Shown here: piece by piece, positions 61,158 through 64,000 of the stretch
Layout: each line of letters opens with the position of its first letter
How positions within the stretch are numbered: position 1 is the stretch's first letter
Origin: Thuidium tamariscinum
Taxonomy: Eukaryota > Streptophyta > Bryopsida > Hypnales > Thuidiaceae
Direction of reading: 5' to 3'
NCBI GenBank assembly: GCA_947034885.2
Contig: OX344750.2
Location: 33,776,821-33,840,820, forward strand
DNA length: 64,000 nucleotides
Program-made: the position numbers and the translations under genes
The notes under the pieces: generated by a model
Seen by the model: only the letters and a program-made list of their open reading frames with translations
The model's database searches: none
Told to the model about the DNA's origin: nothing

Positions 61158-64000
61158 TGTGAGTCCCCGATTCGTCACCGGGGACTTACGGATTCTTTTT
61201 TCGAAATTTCTACATAAACTAAGGTGTAATTGGGCTTATAAAACCCACAAAAGGGCATTAAACCGGTATTGGCGTTACATATACCAATGTACCAATTGGT
61301 CATTAGATGGGATTTATGATAGTTTACATCCAAAACGCCCTTGTCTTAGCTAAATAGACGCCAAATTGATAAAGATGTGCAGGATTAGGGTAAGAAGCCT
61401 AAAAAGGCCCTGTCTAGGCTAGGAAGTCCTCATAGGGGGATCTAGGAGGAATCCCCCACTCTCCATAGCATCGAAGAGAATACGGACAAAATACTAACCT
61501 TGAAATGCAGGTACCGGGCGATTCCCTAATTCTTGGAGCACGTAGTAGGGATGCAGATTTGCATCCAAGTGAGGGGATCCCATAGGTGGTCCCCTCTAAA
61601 GTTTGAGAATTTCCCGACATTGTTTGGATATTTTCCCAGACGGTCAACCGCGGTGGATTTTGGGTGGGAATTCGAAAGAATATCCCAAAGTGCGGTAAAA
61701 TCCCACTAAAAATCCAGCGAGGCGGTCTTACACCAACGGAGCGCTTCCCCAAGTTTCAAGACAAATCGATAGTTGGAAGATCCTGAATCAGCGACATTCC
61801 TCCCCAACTGACAAATTAAATGACGGAAGCTGCAGTTGACCGGCGTACCGGGGCCATACGACATCAGAACAAAGCCTATCTTGGGTCTATTCCTACCCCC
61901 TTCCATCTACTTAGAAGATTGGTGAAGGTTTGGGATCCAAAATTGCTAAACTCCAAAAGTTGGGAATTTATCCCAACTTTGATCCCAACTTACACTAAGA
62001 TTCCTTGAGAATTTAGACATAGTTTAAGGGGTAAGGGGCTTCTCTAAGACTAATTATGGCCTTACGTACCCAATGGCGCAATCCGTTTGCCATTTGGAGC
62101 TAAACTCCAAAAGTTAGACTTTTGGGGACAGCACATGGAGAAGAAATGGGGGTTTAAGGCCCCCCAATGCTTTTTTGGGGAGTTTGGGCCCCAATGGCCG
62201 TGGGGAACTCCGGGCACATGTGGGAGCAAGTACCACCTCAAAAAGTTAGTGGAGGTGGCTCCAAGTGCTTGCTGTAAGTAATTTCAAATTAAGTAGGTGG
62301 GAACACATGGGAACTTCTCCCATGTGAGAACTTGTAGATTTTGGGGAAGGTAAATTAGACGGTTTTGTAAGTTCTTGTAAGGTTAGGTAAGATTTGAATT
62401 TCTCAATTCAAATTGTGTAGATTTTAGGTGGATAATTAGATTTGGGATGGGTAAACATGTACGCTAGGGGAGGACATTTCCCGTTTTTTAATAACCTACG
62501 TGCGGCGGAATATAGGGTACATTTAAATAATCTTAGGTAAAATTTATAAGAAATTTATATATAAAATAGGGGACATTAAAAAGGCAAAGTGTTTTAAAAA
62601 TAAAATAGGGATGATAATATGGCTGATTTTTCCGCTTTATGGTAAAATAGGGACTTTTTTAATGTTGTCAAGTAATGATTACAAGTAATTGATAGCCCCC
62701 CTAAAAATACCCCACCGCCGCACGTGGGTCCCCCAAATATACAAGAAGTGTCCTCCCCGGGCATGTACGGACCTCCTAAATTTCCTCATCTAGCTATTCT
62801 TAGTAGATTAAGGGGGGGTGTTGCTCCCTTTTGAGTATAAAAGGGGCAGCATTCTCCTCTCATTCTCTCTCTTTCTCACTCCTACCCATTTAAGGGAGGA
62901 GGACTATTGGGCTCGGGTTATGCCGGATTTCCTTTGGCTTTTGATGCCAAGGGAGCCTTTGATGGTCTTTAGGGGTTTTTACACCCTTTGGTAAGTGTGG
63001 TTTTTTACTTGGGGACTTGAGACCCTCCCAAGTGGTGAAACTTATTGCAATCTAAGCTTGGTTTACTCATTGTATTGTGCCACTATTGAGAGGTGTTGTG
63101 GGAGAGACTTGTGAGGAACCGAGGGGTAACTTGGGAGGTGACTTAGAGAGTATGTTTGTAATGTGTACCTCTCTCTTTTCCCTCTTCTCTTAGTCACGGG
63201 GTTAATTTAGTCCCATAGGGGACAACGAAGCTATGGCCCCCCACCCTTCCTAAGAAACTAAAGTCTTAGCCATGTGTTAAAATGCCTCACTCTCACGGCG
63301 AAGCTTTGAACCCCCTAAGTCTTAGCGGGGTGTCAAATAACCTTTCCCTTGAGTTAGAATCAACGTTTAGTGTCCAACACGGTTGGCACTAAGTCAACGT
63401 TTAGCATCCAACATCCATTGGGTTAAACCCCTTGGGCCACATCAATTGTTCTTTTGTTAGGAGGTTCCTAGTTTCCACTCAAAAAGCCAAAAATTGCAAG
63501 TTCAGTCCCAGCTCCAGCGTTGGACCAGCCCCAGCCAGCCAGCCAAAGCCCGCAGCCAAGCCAGCCGGGTACCGCAGCCAGCCAGGCCGCCAACTGGGTC
63601 CACAGTCGGGTCCGTAGCCAGCCAAGGGGTTCGGGGGGCCAGGGTTCGAGGGGTCCAAGGGCCTTCGGGGGTCCAAGGTTCTTGCAAAAAATCAGTAGAA
63701 TTAGTTGGGTTAGGGGGTGGTATAGAAATTAGTTGGTTTAGGGGGTAGTATAGAGATTAGTTGGGTTAGAGGGTAGTTGCAAAAAAGACCTACTTGTAAG
63801 AAACACCCGAAAGGGGATAATTAAAAGAGCCGGGGCCAAGACATGACAATGCCGGACGTGGCATGGAGTGAAGAGGACCGGATGCACGGAACGAAGGTGG
63901 GCCTCTACACCTTCCCTTGATTTGAATTAATTGATGCAATAGGAAATTAGTTAGTGAAAGGGTCTACATCCCAAGTAGGATTAAGGTCCGCTGATTAGCA
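61158..64000 (+). mobile_element. LTR-like unit A' nested in B', running off the window
   Basis: It starts TGTGAGTCCCCGATTCG directly after CAATT of B'. It is collinear with unit A, including the TATA box at 62836–62843, the CT-rich tract and the leader, and contains a 298-bp MITE absent from A. The region 63500–63680 is GC-rich low-complexity DNA that yields several overlapping spurious frames. The 3' end lies beyond the window. Confidence 0.65.
62464..62761. mobile_element. hAT-like MITE (298 bp) with 8-bp target duplication
   Basis: Flanked by the direct repeat CATGTACG (62456–62463 and 62762–62769). The ends are inverted: GGGGAGGACATTTC on the left and GAAGTGTCCTCCCC on the right, and both arms reach an inner ACGTGCGGCGG. 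The homologous place in unit A (about 20825–20835, ATATGTACGACC) lacks the element, giving a paralogous empty site. An 8-bp duplication with short TIRs fits hAT. Confidence 0.85.

Overview
This is nuclear DNA from a streptophyte plant. Genes are split by GT–AG introns of roughly 60 to 1250 bp, the proteins (DCN1-like, CIAO1, CID-domain/RPRD1-like, PRP31) are of plant type, and most of the window is AT-rich transposon-derived DNA. Compact introns and the type of MULE-related proteins suggest a non-seed plant (bryophyte, lycophyte, fern or charophyte), but the species cannot be fixed from sequence alone. I find no rRNA, tRNA or CRISPR array.

Layout. 1–14.2 kb: AT-rich, gene-free, with four copies of a ~0.9 kb element bounded by TTAA and short inverted ends (3890–4771 inverted, 5112–6042, 8135–9065, 11447–12374). 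15.0–18.2 kb (minus): a complete nine-exon DCN1-like (cullin neddylation) gene, the only clearly intact recognisable gene. 18.9–19.3 kb: a 409-bp MITE. 19.5–26.5 kb: two long LTR-like units, A and B, each with a TATA box and no pol; the same two families recur at 57.1–64.0 kb (B' then A'), where A' sits inside B' and itself carries a 298-bp hAT-like MITE with an 8-bp target duplication. 29.2–32.2 kb and 40.4–44.4 kb (minus): two decayed copies of a MULE-transposase-related gene. 32543–39814: a 7.27-kb CACTA element with a TTA target duplication, filled with intron-containing fragments of at least three host genes (CIAO1, CID/RPRD1-like, PRP31), all on the plus strand.

46.4–47.4 kb is tandem repeat. 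47.8–48.2 kb (minus) is an unrecognised 122-aa ORF. 48.6–53.9 kb (plus) is a multi-exon gene joining a ParB/sulfiredoxin-like region to an amino-DNA-methyltransferase-like fold; a 5'-truncated tandem copy lies at 54.2–56.3 kb. Both lack the DPPY catalytic motif, and both carry in-frame stops. This ParB–pseudo-methyltransferase pair is the strongest candidate for a poorly described system.

How the parts relate: only the DCN1-like gene has a clear cellular role (NEDD8 transfer to cullins). The rest records transposon activity: capture of housekeeping gene fragments, nested LTR insertion, MITE bursts and tandem duplication followed by decay.
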